A stretch of 64,000 nucleotides of DNA, from the NCBI GenBank assembly GCA_900757495.1, contig CAAENX010000023.1:145750-209749 (forward strand), given 5' to 3'. This document shows, piece after piece, positions 7,301 to 17,500 of the stretch (position 1 is its first letter; each line of letters starts with the position of its first letter). The notes beneath the pieces were generated by a model that made no database searches, was not told the origin of the DNA, and was given only the letters and a program-made list of their open reading frames with translations. Both the position numbers and the translations under genes were made by a program. This DNA comes from an uncultured Collinsella sp. (GTDB taxonomy: Bacteria > Actinomycetota > Coriobacteriia > Coriobacteriales > Coriobacteriaceae).

Positions 7301-9657
7301 TAACCGTGCTTGATGAGGTCGCGGCGCTTCTGAACTATTCGGCCACCACTCCGGTTGGTACCGTCGCATCGCTTCCCGATGCGCGTCCTGCCGCTATGGC
7401 CGACGGCACCGTCCTTAATGCGAGCTTCCCCGTTAAGTGGGAGACTCCGGCCGAGGATGCCTACAACAAGGCCGGCACGGTGACCGTCAAGGGCACCGCC
7501 AATGTCTTTGGTAAGGACCTGACTGTTACCGCTACGATTCGCGTTCAGAACGAGAAAGTGACCATCGGTGACAACGTCGCTAACTGCGGCGCTCTCATGA
7601 GCGTCACGCAGAGCGTGCCCGAGAACAAGCAGTCCGACTCCCTGTCTGCTATCAACGATGGCGTGACCGCCTTTACCCCCGGCAAGGGCGACGGCAGCGC
7701 AAACACTTCGTGCTGGTCCAACTATACCTATGCACAGGAGGAGGGCAACACCAAGTCGAGCGTAACCTTTAACTACAACACCCAGCAGCGTCTGGGTCGT
7801 GCCGTGGTGCACTTCGTCGAGGATTCTTGGTCTGCAAGCTATCCCGATGCCGGCACCACCAAGCTCGAGGTTTCCGAGGACGGCAAGGCATGGCGCGAAG
7901 TTGCCACGACCGAGACCATCGGTTCTGCCAACAACCGCGTTAAGCCCTATACCTACGAGTTCGAGCCGACGCTCGCTACGTTCGTGAGGTTCACCTTCAC
8001 GAATAAGAACGTGACGCTCCCCAACGCCAAGCCCTGCGTCTGCATCACCGAGATCCAGCTGCTCGAGGCCAAGGGTAGCTTCGACACCAATACCGATGCT
8101 GCGCTCGATAGCCTGACGGTCAACGGCAAGAAGCTGAGCGCCAGCAATCTCGAGAAGGGCAGCTATTCCACTGCCGCCCTCTTTGCGACGGTTGAGGCCG
8201 TTCCGGCCAAGAACACCGCCGTTACCGTGCTGCCGGCTCACGACAACAAGATCAACATCATCCTTGAGTCCGAAGACCACGCTACGCGCAAGACCTTTGT
8301 CATCAACCTGGCTGCTGACAGCAGCTCGAGCGTGCTGCCCGACGACAACGATGAGCGCGACGTTCCCAATGAGGACATCAAGAACAAGGCTGCTGGCAGC
8401 GAGTTGAACCCCGCTTCTGGCAACGAGGGTCCCGTCGAGTTTGCGTTCGATAAGAACAACGCCACGTACTTCCATACCAATTGGAGGAACGGCTTTAAGC
8501 CCAGCGCCGATCAGCTGTGGGTCTCTATGGAGCTCAAGGAGGCCACGAGCGTCGAGGCACTGCGCTACCTGCCGCGTAACTCCGGTGGCGACGGCGGCTA
8601 CAACGGCATCGTTACCGATTACGAGATTCAGTATCGCGAGAACGAGTCCGACGAATGGAAGACCATTTCCACTGGTCACTGGAAGGGCTACAAGGACGAG
8701 GGCTTTGAGATGGGCTGGCGTGTTGCTCAGTTCGATCACCCCGTCACGGCTAAGTACTTCCGCTTTAAGGCCAACGGCACCCAGGCTGCCAGCGGCGACA
8801 ATGAGCACATGAGTGCCGCCGAGATCCGCCTGCGCAAGACGAGCCCGGCTACCGAGATCAAGGCCGAGCAGGTTGCTGCTGCTGATGCCCTTGAGGTCGC
8901 GAACATCAACGACGAAGAGGACATCAAGGCTCAGATCGCCAAGACGGTCGAGGTTACGGTCGACGGCGAGAAGCTCACCTATGGCCTGGACTACAAGCTT
9001 GGCTTTGAGATGGGCGACGTGAGCGAGAACGGCCGTCAGGTCACCGTTACCGTGACCGGCATCGAGGACTACACGGGTTCTGTCGATAAGGTCGTAAACG
9101 TTACCGAGACCAAGCCGACGCTCGAGGGCATTGCGGTGAACGCCGATGCCGCCAAGCGCGCTTACACCGAGGGCGACAAGCTCGACCCGACCGGCCTGGT
9201 TCTGACGCTGTCCTACAGCAATGGCACCACGGACCAGGTTGAGTACAGCGAGTCGACCAAGAACGACTTTACGTTCAATCCGAGTCTGGACACGGAGCTG
9301 ACGGAGAATGGCAACCTTGAGGTGACCGTTACCTATGGTGGCAAGTCCAACAGCTACGTCGTTACCGTAAGCAAGAAGGCTCCGACCAAGCCGGACAAGC
9401 CCAACCCCGATCAGCCTAAGCCGGAGCAGCCCGGTGGCGGTAACCAGGGTGGCAACGGCAACCAGGGCAACACCGGTAATACCGGAAACAAGCCCGATGC
9501 ATCTACCAAGCCCAGTGCCTCCGGCAAGCCCGGTAAGGGCAACGGAGTCATGCCCGGCACGGGCGACTCCACGCTGATCGCAGTTGCGATGGCTGGCTTT
9601 GCTGGCGTGGCGGCTATCGCTTGGGGCATCGTTGCCCGCAAGCGCCGTCAGAACTAG
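4335..9657 (+). CDS. LPxTG-anchored GH2 beta-galactosidase; start out of frame across a G7 tract
   Basis: Very large secreted GH2 enzyme, probably a beta-galactosidase acting on host glycans at the cell surface. The continuous frame runs from GTG 4378 (1759 aa), but that start lacks a charged signal-peptide N-region and a spaced ribosome site. ATG 4335 has GAAAGGGG at proper spacing and encodes MVSNGRVVRWARG. It joins the enzyme frame only if the G7 run at 4369-4375 has six Gs, which gives a textbook signal peptide. Counting from 4378: GH2 sugar-binding sandwich (about 55-215), TIM barrel (about 328-610) with acid/base Glu469 in SVGNEM and nucleophile Glu551 in FYGSETVSS, Ig-like domains, F5/8-type C (CBM32-like) domains at about 1060-1230 and 1338-1490, a Big_3 domain at about 1578-1665, a Pro/Gly linker, MPGTGD (1725), a membrane helix and a KRRQN tail. 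Phase variation, a broken start or a sequencing error are all possible. Confidence 0.85.
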
Positions 9658-9658
9658 C

Positions 9659-9713
9659 GCGCCCTGATAGACGCGCCCCTTATAAGGAGGGGCGCGTCAT
9701 CGTGCGTCAGGGC
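9659..9713. terminator. Nested hairpin between the GH2 and GH20 genes
   Basis: Inner stem GACGCGCCCCT (9670-9680) with AGGGGCGCGTC (9688-9698); outer arms GCCCTGA (9661-9667) with TCAGGGC (9707-9713). There is no T-run, so it may protect or process mRNA rather than terminate efficiently. Confidence 0.55.
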
Positions 9714-9759
9714 ACTTCATCTATTTTGTAAGACATAAAGACAGGAAGGGAACGTGAGT

Positions 9760-12700
9760 ATGACGGTACATAAGACCAAACTGCTTTGGCGTGTAACCGC
9801 CACGATTGCCTGCGTGTTTGCAATCGTGTTGGCGTCTTCGCTGCTCTATGCTCGACCTGCTGTGGCGGCTGAGGCAAATCTTGCCCTCAATAAAACCGCT
9901 GTAGCGGATAGCGAGGAGGCGAATTCGGTTCGTGCGGCCCTGGCCGTCGACGGCAACGACTCCACGCGTTGGGGTAGTGCCGAGGATAACGCCGGTGGCG
10001 CCCATTGGATTTATGTCGACCTCGGGTCTTCCAAGACCGTAAAGAGGGCGACGATCAAGTGGGAGTCCTACAAGGCAACTGGCTATAAACTTCAGTATGC
10101 GACGGGCAATACTGCCCCCGCCGCCAATAGCGCCGACTGGAAAGACGTCCACACGTCTACCAATCGCCCGGCATCGCTTACCGATGCCATTACGTTTAAC
10201 GCTCCCGTGACGGGACGCTTCTTCCGCCTGTACGTTACGGGCTTTACGAGTTCCGATCCCAAGGGCGCTGTTCCCGAGTGGCCCACCATCGCGGTTAACG
10301 AGTTCGAGCTCTACGGCGATGAGACCGCTGCTCCCTCTACCCAGGATCCGCAGCAGAATGTTGCTCGCGGCAAGAACGCTGTTGCCGATAGCGCAGAGGC
10401 AAGCACCCTCGGCGCTGCCAAGGCCGTCGACGGGAATACGTCTTCTTCGAGCTCCCGCTGGGCGAGTGCGGTTGACGCTACTGCCTCCCAGGACGGCGGT
10501 CCTCACTGGATCTATGTCGATCTGGGCCAGCAGCGCGACGTAAAGTGCGTCCGCGTGTTCTGGGAGCTGCGCAAGGCCAAGGGCTACAAGATTCAGATTG
10601 CCAATGGCGCGACCGCTCCGGCTGCCGATAGCTCTGATTGGCAGACCGTTTACACCAACGACGGTCATCCTGCAAGCAAGACCGACCTGATTACCCTTGA
10701 CCAGGTGCATCAAGCCCGCTTTGTCCGTCTGTATATCGATCACAACACCTATGCCGACCCCGATGGCGGTGTCGCATGGGGCAACGTTTCCATCTTTGAG
10801 CTCGAGGTCTATGGCGGCACGCCCAAGATGGACATGAACGGCCTGGCCGATGCCATCAAGGTCGAGGCTCCCAAGAAGGGCGATACGCAGCTCAAGGTCA
10901 CCCTGCCGACCTCCGACGAGTACGACGTCACCTATAACGGTACCGACTACGAGCAGGTTATTGGCGCTCAGGCCGAGGATGGAACCATCCCCATCTATCA
11001 ACCGATCGTCGATACGCAGGTCAAGGCCTCTTTTAAGGTGACCAAGAAGAGCGACAAGAACACCTATGCGTTCAAGGAAATCCCCGTTACCGTTCCTGGT
11101 AAGTTTCAGGTCGAGGCGGGCGATAACGTCGCTCCCGAGGTCCTGCCGCAGCTTCGTGAGTGGAAGGGCCGCTCCGGTTCCTTTGCTCCTACTGCGCAGA
11201 CGCGCGTTGTTTACGACAACGATGAGTTCAAGACGGCCGCCGACGAGCTGGCCGCCGATTACAAGGACCTGTTTGGCTCCGAGCTTGCCGTCGTAAAGGG
11301 CGGCGCCGCCAACGCAGGCGATATCTTCCTGTCCAAGACCACTGACAAGTCCCTTGGTCTTCAGGACGAGGGCTATCTCATGGAGATTGGTGACTCCGTG
11401 AGCGTTAAGGCCGAGACCAAGACCGGTGCCTACTGGTCTACCCGTACCATCCTGCAGGCCCTTAAGACCGGTAACGGTTCTATCCCGCAGGGTGTCACCC
11501 GCGATTATCCGCTGTATAAGGTGCGTGGCCTGATTCTCGATGTGGGTCGTAAGACCTTCTCGCTCGACTGGCTCAAGCAGATGAGCAAGCAGCTCTCCTG
11601 GTTCAAGCTTAACGACTTCCAGGTCCACCTTTCCGACAACTACATTTGGGTCGAGGAGTATTCTGACGACACCGTTAACACCGCTTACAACGGATTCCGT
11701 CTGGAGTCCGACATCAAGAAGGGCGGCAACAACGGTAAGAACAAGGCCGATCTGACGAGTACCGACGTGTGGTACTCCAAGGCCGATTTCCGTGAGTTCA
11801 TCAAGCACTCGCGTGACCTCGGTGTCAACATCGTCCCCGAGTTCGACATGCCGGCACATTCCCTGGCACTCACCAACGTGCGTCCCGACCTGCGTACGCC
11901 TAAGTCCATGACGCATCGCGGCAACGACCACCTTAACCTGGCCGGAAAGTACGATGAGTCCCTGGCCTTTGCGCTTTCCATCTGGGATGAGTACCTTACC
12001 GGTTCCAATCCCGTCTTCGACAACCAGACCATGGTTCACATTGGTGCTGACGAGTACGAGGCCGACGGCAACGCGTATCGCAACTTCGTCAACGACCTCT
12101 TTAAGCACATGGAGGATTCGGGCCGCACCGCTCGCGTGTGGGGCAGCCTCAGCTGGATCAAGGGTTCCGTTGACGTTCAGGGTAAGGGCGCTGCCGGTCA
12201 GCACCGCCAGATGAACCTCTGGAGCAAGGACTGGGCCAAGATGGACGAGATGTACAAGCTCGGCTTTGACCTGATCAACTGCATCGACAGCAGGTACTAC
12301 ATCGTTCCCAACGCCGGTTATTACTTCGATTACCTCAACGACAACACTATCTATAACTCTGCGATCAACAACTACAACAACGTTACGATTCCTGCTGGCG
12401 ACGAGCAGATGATCGGTGGTGCCTTTGCCGTCTGGAACGACATGTGCGGCAAGAAGGAAAATGGCATCTCCGAGTACGATGTCTACGATCGCATCACCAA
12501 CTCCGCGGGTCTGTACGCCGCTGCTACCTGGGGTAAGGGCTCTGCCGACGTTTCCGGCGCCAAGGCTACGGCCAAGAAGCTCGGCGACGCCCCCAACACC
12601 AACTTTGGTTACAAGACCACGGCCAACGCCGAGGGCACCGTCATGCAGCTTGGCATGGACGATGCCAAGGACGCTTCGGGCAACGGCAACAACCTCAACC

Positions 12701-14541
12701 TGAAGTCTGTCAAGAACGCCGAGGTCGTCGACGTCGACTTTAAGAAGGCGCTCGAGCTCAAGGGCGGCAAGAGCTATGTCGCGCTGGATTCCGATCTCAA
12801 GACCGCTGGTCTTGGTAACGATCTGCGCGTGAAGGTCAAGCGTACCGACGCCACGAGCGACAAGGACCAGATCCTGTTCGAGAGCCCCTATGGCTCCATC
12901 AAGGCCGTTCAGGCAAAGACCGGCAAGGTCGGTATTACCCGTGAGAACCGTGATTACTCGTTTAACTACACGCTGCCCATGAACGAGTGGGTCGAGCTTG
13001 AGTTTAAGAACGAGGGCATGACCAAGGTTTCGCTGTATGTGAACGGCAAGCTTAAGGAGACCATCGGTCAGGACGGCGGCACCAAGCTCAAGGCTACGTG
13101 CATGCTTCCTGTCCAGCGTATCGGTAGCAAGACTGCCGCCTTTACGGGCTACGTCGACGACGTTCGCTTGACGCGCAGCGCTACGTTTGCGACCACCATG
13201 GCGCTCGACAACGCCGAGCTCAAGGCACGCTCCGTGCTGGCTGCCGGCGCCGACGATGCCGAGCTCGAGACGCTCGTCGAGCAGGCTCGTGACCTTATCA
13301 ACCAGGTCAACCCCGATGCCGCCGAGATCGCCAATCTCACGCAGCAGATCAACGACCGCGTTGCCAACGTTAAGTACAAGCCCGCCGATTACAGCAAGCT
13401 CGACGCTTTGCTCGCCGCAATTCCTTCCGACCTGTCTGTCTATACCGACGAGTCCGTTGCGGCACTCACGTCTGCGCGCGATAGCATCCAGCGCGATCTG
13501 CCGGTGAGCATGCAGGATACGGTTGATGCCTACACGAAGACGCTCACCGAGGCAATTGAGGGCCTCGAGCTTAAGTCTGCAGACAACAACTTCGCTCAGA
13601 ACGTGACCGCTACAGCCTGCTCCGAGGAGAAGACCGGCGAGACCGCTCCCAACGGTCCTGCTGCGGCTGCCGTCGACGGCGACGAGTCCAGCTTCTGGCA
13701 CAGCCAGTGGAGCGCTCCCGCCGACAATGACATGCCTCACTGGTTCAACGTTAAGCTTGCTGCTCCCGCCAAGGTGAGCGGTATGGTGTACGTGCCGCGT
13801 ACCGGTAGCTCCAATGGCCGTTTGACCAAGTACCATGTCGAGGTGAGCACCGACGGTGGTAGCACCTATACGAAGGTTGCCGAGGGTACGCTCGAGTCCA
13901 GTGCGGGCGCCAAGAACATTACCTTCGACGAGCCTGTTGCCGGTGCAACCGACGTCAAGCTCTACTTTGACGAGACCGATGGCGACTCTGCCGCAAATAG
14001 GAACAAGTTTGCAACCGCTGGCGAAATCCGCGTTCGCGTCATCGACGAGACGGTTGACCTCGATGGCCTGAACGCTCTCATCGAGCAGGCCGAGGGCCTC
14101 AACAAGGATTCGTACACTACGGAGACTTGGAAGAAGCTCCAGGCCGCCCTTAAGGATGCCAAGGATGTTGCTGCAGACGAGAACCCCTCGTTTGAGGCTG
14201 TGAACGGCGCCAAGGGCAAACTCCGCTCCGCGATGCTGGGCCTGCGTCCCGGCACCCCGGATCCCGTTACTCCCGACCCCGACAAGCCCAATCCGGATAA
14301 GCCCAATCCGGATAAGCCGAATCCCGACAAGCCGGGCACCTCTGATGGCGGCAATGGCGGCTCCGGTACCGCTGGGTCTAACAAGGGCGATTCGACTACG
14401 GGCAACAAGGGCGATAAGAAGCCTGGCACCCTGGTTAAGACCGGTGATGATCAGGCAATGTACATCGCGGTCGCGGGTGTCGTGGGCCTGCTTGTTGTCG
14501 GTGCCGGTGTTGTGCTGTATGTCAAGAACCGTCGTCAATAG
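9760..14541 (+). CDS. Cell-wall-anchored GH20 enzyme (beta-N-acetylhexosaminidase or lacto-N-biosidase)
   Basis: Secreted 1593-aa glycosidase. ATG 9760 is chosen over GTG 9754 because GGAAGGG lies 9 bases before it. Domain order: signal peptide ending around VAAEAN (about 1-33), two F5/8-type C domains (about 35-190 and 195-350), GH20b domain (about 450-580), GH20 barrel (about 585-930), LamG-like lectin domain (about 955-1145), a helical stretch, a third F5/8-type C domain (about 1277-1430), a FIVAR-like segment, PDKPN repeats, LVKTG (1558) as the LPxTG-type sortase signal, a membrane helix and KNRRQ. The catalytic Asp764-Glu765 pair stands in VHIGADEYEAD. A lectin-like domain right after the GH20 barrel recalls bifidobacterial GH20 lacto-N-biosidase, so release of lacto-N-biose is a credible alternative to single-sugar cleavage. 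It lies between GH2 and GH84 genes, all on one strand. Confidence 0.88.
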   Translation: MTVHKTKLLWRVTATIACVFAIVLASSLLYARPAVAAEANLALNKTAVADSEEANSVRAALAVDGNDSTRWGSAEDNAGGAHWIYVDLGSSKTVKRATIKWESYKATGYKLQYATGNTAPAANSADWKDVHTSTNRPASLTDAITFNAPVTGRFFRLYVTGFTSSDPKGAVPEWPTIAVNEFELYGDETAAPSTQDPQQNVARGKNAVADSAEASTLGAAKAVDGNTSSSSSRWASAVDATASQDGGPHWIYVDLGQQRDVKCVRVFWELRKAKGYKIQIANGATAPAADSSDWQTVYTNDGHPASKTDLITLDQVHQARFVRLYIDHNTYADPDGGVAWGNVSIFELEVYGGTPKMDMNGLADAIKVEAPKKGDTQLKVTLPTSDEYDVTYNGTDYEQVIGAQAEDGTIPIYQPIVDTQVKASFKVTKKSDKNTYAFKEIPVTVPGKFQVEAGDNVAPEVLPQLREWKGRSGSFAPTAQTRVVYDNDEFKTAADELAADYKDLFGSELAVVKGGAANAGDIFLSKTTDKSLGLQDEGYLMEIGDSVSVKAETKTGAYWSTRTILQALKTGNGSIPQGVTRDYPLYKVRGLILDVGRKTFSLDWLKQMSKQLSWFKLNDFQVHLSDNYIWVEEYSDDTVNTAYNGFRLESDIKKGGNNGKNKADLTSTDVWYSKADFREFIKHSRDLGVNIVPEFDMPAHSLALTNVRPDLRTPKSMTHRGNDHLNLAGKYDESLAFALSIWDEYLTGSNPVFDNQTMVHIGADEYEADGNAYRNFVNDLFKHMEDSGRTARVWGSLSWIKGSVDVQGKGAAGQHRQMNLWSKDWAKMDEMYKLGFDLINCIDSRYYIVPNAGYYFDYLNDNTIYNSAINNYNNVTIPAGDEQMIGGAFAVWNDMCGKKENGISEYDVYDRITNSAGLYAAATWGKGSADVSGAKATAKKLGDAPNTNFGYKTTANAEGTVMQLGMDDAKDASGNGNNLNLKSVKNAEVVDVDFKKALELKGGKSYVALDSDLKTAGLGNDLRVKVKRTDATSDKDQILFESPYGSIKAVQAKTGKVGITRENRDYSFNYTLPMNEWVELEFKNEGMTKVSLYVNGKLKETIGQDGGTKLKATCMLPVQRIGSKTAAFTGYVDDVRLTRSATFATTMALDNAELKARSVLAAGADDAELETLVEQARDLINQVNPDAAEIANLTQQINDRVANVKYKPADYSKLDALLAAIPSDLSVYTDESVAALTSARDSIQRDLPVSMQDTVDAYTKTLTEAIEGLELKSADNNFAQNVTATACSEEKTGETAPNGPAAAAVDGDESSFWHSQWSAPADNDMPHWFNVKLAAPAKVSGMVYVPRTGSSNGRLTKYHVEVSTDGGSTYTKVAEGTLESSAGAKNITFDEPVAGATDVKLYFDETDGDSAANRNKFATAGEIRVRVIDETVDLDGLNALIEQAEGLNKDSYTTETWKKLQAALKDAKDVAADENPSFEAVNGAKGKLRSAMLGLRPGTPDPVTPDPDKPNPDKPNPDKPNPDKPGTSDGGNGGSGTAGSNKGDSTTGNKGDKKPGTLVKTGDDQAMYIAVAGVVGLLVVGAGVVLYVKNRRQ

Positions 14542-14584
14542 ACCGAAGTCGAATGAAGACCTGCCTCAAGAAAGGGTTTAAGAG

Positions 14585-17500
14585 ATGAAGAAACGGATGA
14601 CAGCCAAGCTGCTCGCTGTCACAGCGGTTATGCTTGCCTGCTTGGGCGGCCTGGCTCCGTTTTCGGCCTATGCCGATGATACGGCGGCCGAATATAAGCT
14701 GTACCCCACGCCGCACAGCATGGTGTACGGCAACGGTGCGCAGACGCTGCGCAACAAGGCAAGCGTGCTTACAGAGTCCGGCATCGATGCCGATACCATC
14801 AGCCGCCTTGATGAAGCTTTGGCGCTGAAGGGCATCAAAGCAAAGAGCGTTGACGCTATTCCTTCCAAGAGCACCGTGACGACGGTTCTTGTGGGCGTCA
14901 AGGGTTCCGGCGGCGCGGTTGACACCTATGTTGACCAGCTGGTGCAAGAGGGCAAGCTGTCCTATACGGACGGCCTGTTCGACCACAACGATTCCTATGT
15001 CTTGGCTTCGCTTCCGTCTGACGGCAACGAGCCCGACCGCGTTATCGTTTTGGGCAAGACCACCGATGCCGCCTACTATGGACTGACCACGCTTTATCAG
15101 ATTCTGCAGCAGACTTCCGATGCCAAGCTGCGCACCTTTACCATGTCCGACTATGCGGACGTGGTGACGCGCGGCTTTATCGAGGGCTACTATGGTAATC
15201 CTTGGAGCACCGAGGATCGCGTGAACCTGATGCAGTGGGGTGGCTACTACAAGCTCAACGCATATGTCTACGCCCCCAAGGATGACCCCAAGCACAATGC
15301 CAAGTGGCGTGATCTCTACACCGAGGAAGAGCTGACCGAGAAGATCGAACCGCTTGCAGAGGCCGGCAACACCTCCAAGTGCCGCTTTGTGTTCGCGCTT
15401 CATCCGTTTATGCACAACCCCATTACGAACTCTAACTACGACGAGTCCGTGGCTGTTCTCAAGGAAAAATTCACCCAGGTTATGGACCATGGCGTTAGGC
15501 AGATTTCCATCCTGGCAGATGACGCCGGCAACCAGGGCAGCGCTCTGTACACCAGGCTTTGCAATGACATGACCGATTGGCTGCACGAGAAGCAGACCGA
15601 GAAGAACGCCGACGGATCGCTTAAGTACCCTGGTCTCAAAGACACGCTTATCTTCTGCCCTGTGAACTATATGGGCTGGGGCGAGTCTTGGTATGCCAAT
15701 CTCCCCAAGAGCGTCCAGGTCATCAACACCGGTGGCCGCGTGTGGGGCAAGGTCGACAATAACTTCACGTCGTCCTTCACCAACAATTCTGGCGTTGCTC
15801 CCTTTATGTGGATCAACTGGCCGTGCACCGACAACAGCAAGGACACCCTGTCCATGGGCGGCTATGAGAACGCCCTGGGCACCGATGTCCAGCCCGGCAA
15901 GGTTCAGGGCGTCGTGCTCAACCCCATGCAGCAGTCCGAGCCTTCCAAGGCCGCTATCTTCATGAACGCCGATTTCTCTTGGAATCTGTGGAAGAGCCAG
16001 GAGCACGCCGACCAGGCTTGGGAGGATTCGTTCTCCTACGTCGACCACAATTCTCCCATCGCCACGAAGGGCTCCAACGCGCTGCGCGAGCTGAGCCGCC
16101 ACATGAAGCGTTATACCGGCGGTGGCGTAGTCTTCGAGAGCCGTGAGTCCGCCAATATCAAGACCGAGCTCCAGGCTTTCCAGGGCAAGGTTACCTCTGG
16201 TACCGCAACCGCCGAGGATTGCGACCAGATGATTGAGCTCTTCCGTGGTCTGCAGAAGTCCGCCAAGACCTATCGTTCCAATGCCGGCAACAAGGCCATG
16301 CTCGACCAGATCGTGTATTGGATTGATGCTTGGGATGACGTGACGCGTGCCGCTATTGCCGAGCTTCAGGCACTCAAGGCCGACCTCTCGGGCGACAGCT
16401 CTCAGATGCTTTCTAAGTATTCCGAGGGTTCCGAGGCACTCGCTGCCTCTCACAAGCACGGCTTCCACTATGTGGACCACACCGAGTATGCATCGGTGGG
16501 CAAGGCCTACATCATGCCGATGCTTAATGCCCTCAACAACTACCTGGGTCAGCGCGCTACGCTAGCTGCCGACCCCAATGCCGATACCACGCAGTTTGTG
16601 ACCAGCCGTACCGACACTCCCGAGGGCAAGGTCGAGAACGTCTTTGACGGTAAGGCCAACACGGGCGTTATCTACAAGACCCCCAACAAGCTCACGGCGG
16701 GTACGTACTTTGGCATGATCAAGAACAAGCCGTTCGATCTGACCAACGTGACCTTTATTCAGGGCAATGGCGCTGACTATATGCAGCATGCCAAGCTCCA
16801 GACCTATGATGGCAAGAACTGGAATGACGTTGAGGGCCAGGGTGATCTGACTGGCACGACCGTCACCGTTACCGGCCTGGACGTCAAGGGCGTCTATGGC
16901 GTTCGCCTCATCGCCACGCAGGATAACAGCCGCGATGCTTGGCCGACCATCTACGAGATCCAGGTCAACAAAGAAGAGCAGACTCCCGAGGGTCAGCCCG
17001 TCGCAGGCGCGGTGACCATCGATGGCCAGGTTTTGGCCGCACAGTCGCTCTCCAACATCAACGACGGCAACGTCTCGACCTATGCGCACCTTCAGTACAA
17101 GAAGGCCAATGCCGACGACCCCGAGTACGATATCCGCGATACCACGCAACCTAACGCCACAGTGACCCTTACGTTTACCAAGACGTCCGTGGTCGATACG
17201 TTCACCTTCGTGCAGGCGGCACGCAACGGCAACGAGCCCACTTCTGGTGATGGTATCAACGCCGGCGTGCTCGAGTACCAAAACGAGGCGGGCACGTGGA
17301 TCAAGGCCGGCGATATCGACGGCACGGCCACCCAGACCATCACGCTGCCCAGCGCCGTCAAGGCCAAGGCAATCCGCGTCAAGAACACCGCTGCCACCAA
17401 GTCTTGGTGGAAGGTCTTTGAGCTTTCTGCCACCAAGGGTGCTTCCACCGAGCCCGAGCCCACCGCTACGGTTACGAGCACGGGCCTGGATGTGTACCAG

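Noticed and set aside
4357..8808. 1483-aa open frame on the minus strand opposite the GH2 gene
   Set aside because: High-GC codon bias leaves antisense frames open. It shows no domain, only low-complexity Val/Gly/Leu/Arg text, and the plus strand has clear catalytic motifs.
9721..14538. 1605-aa minus-strand frame opposite the GH20 gene
   Set aside because: Shadow of the real gene; no recognisable family and no ribosome site.
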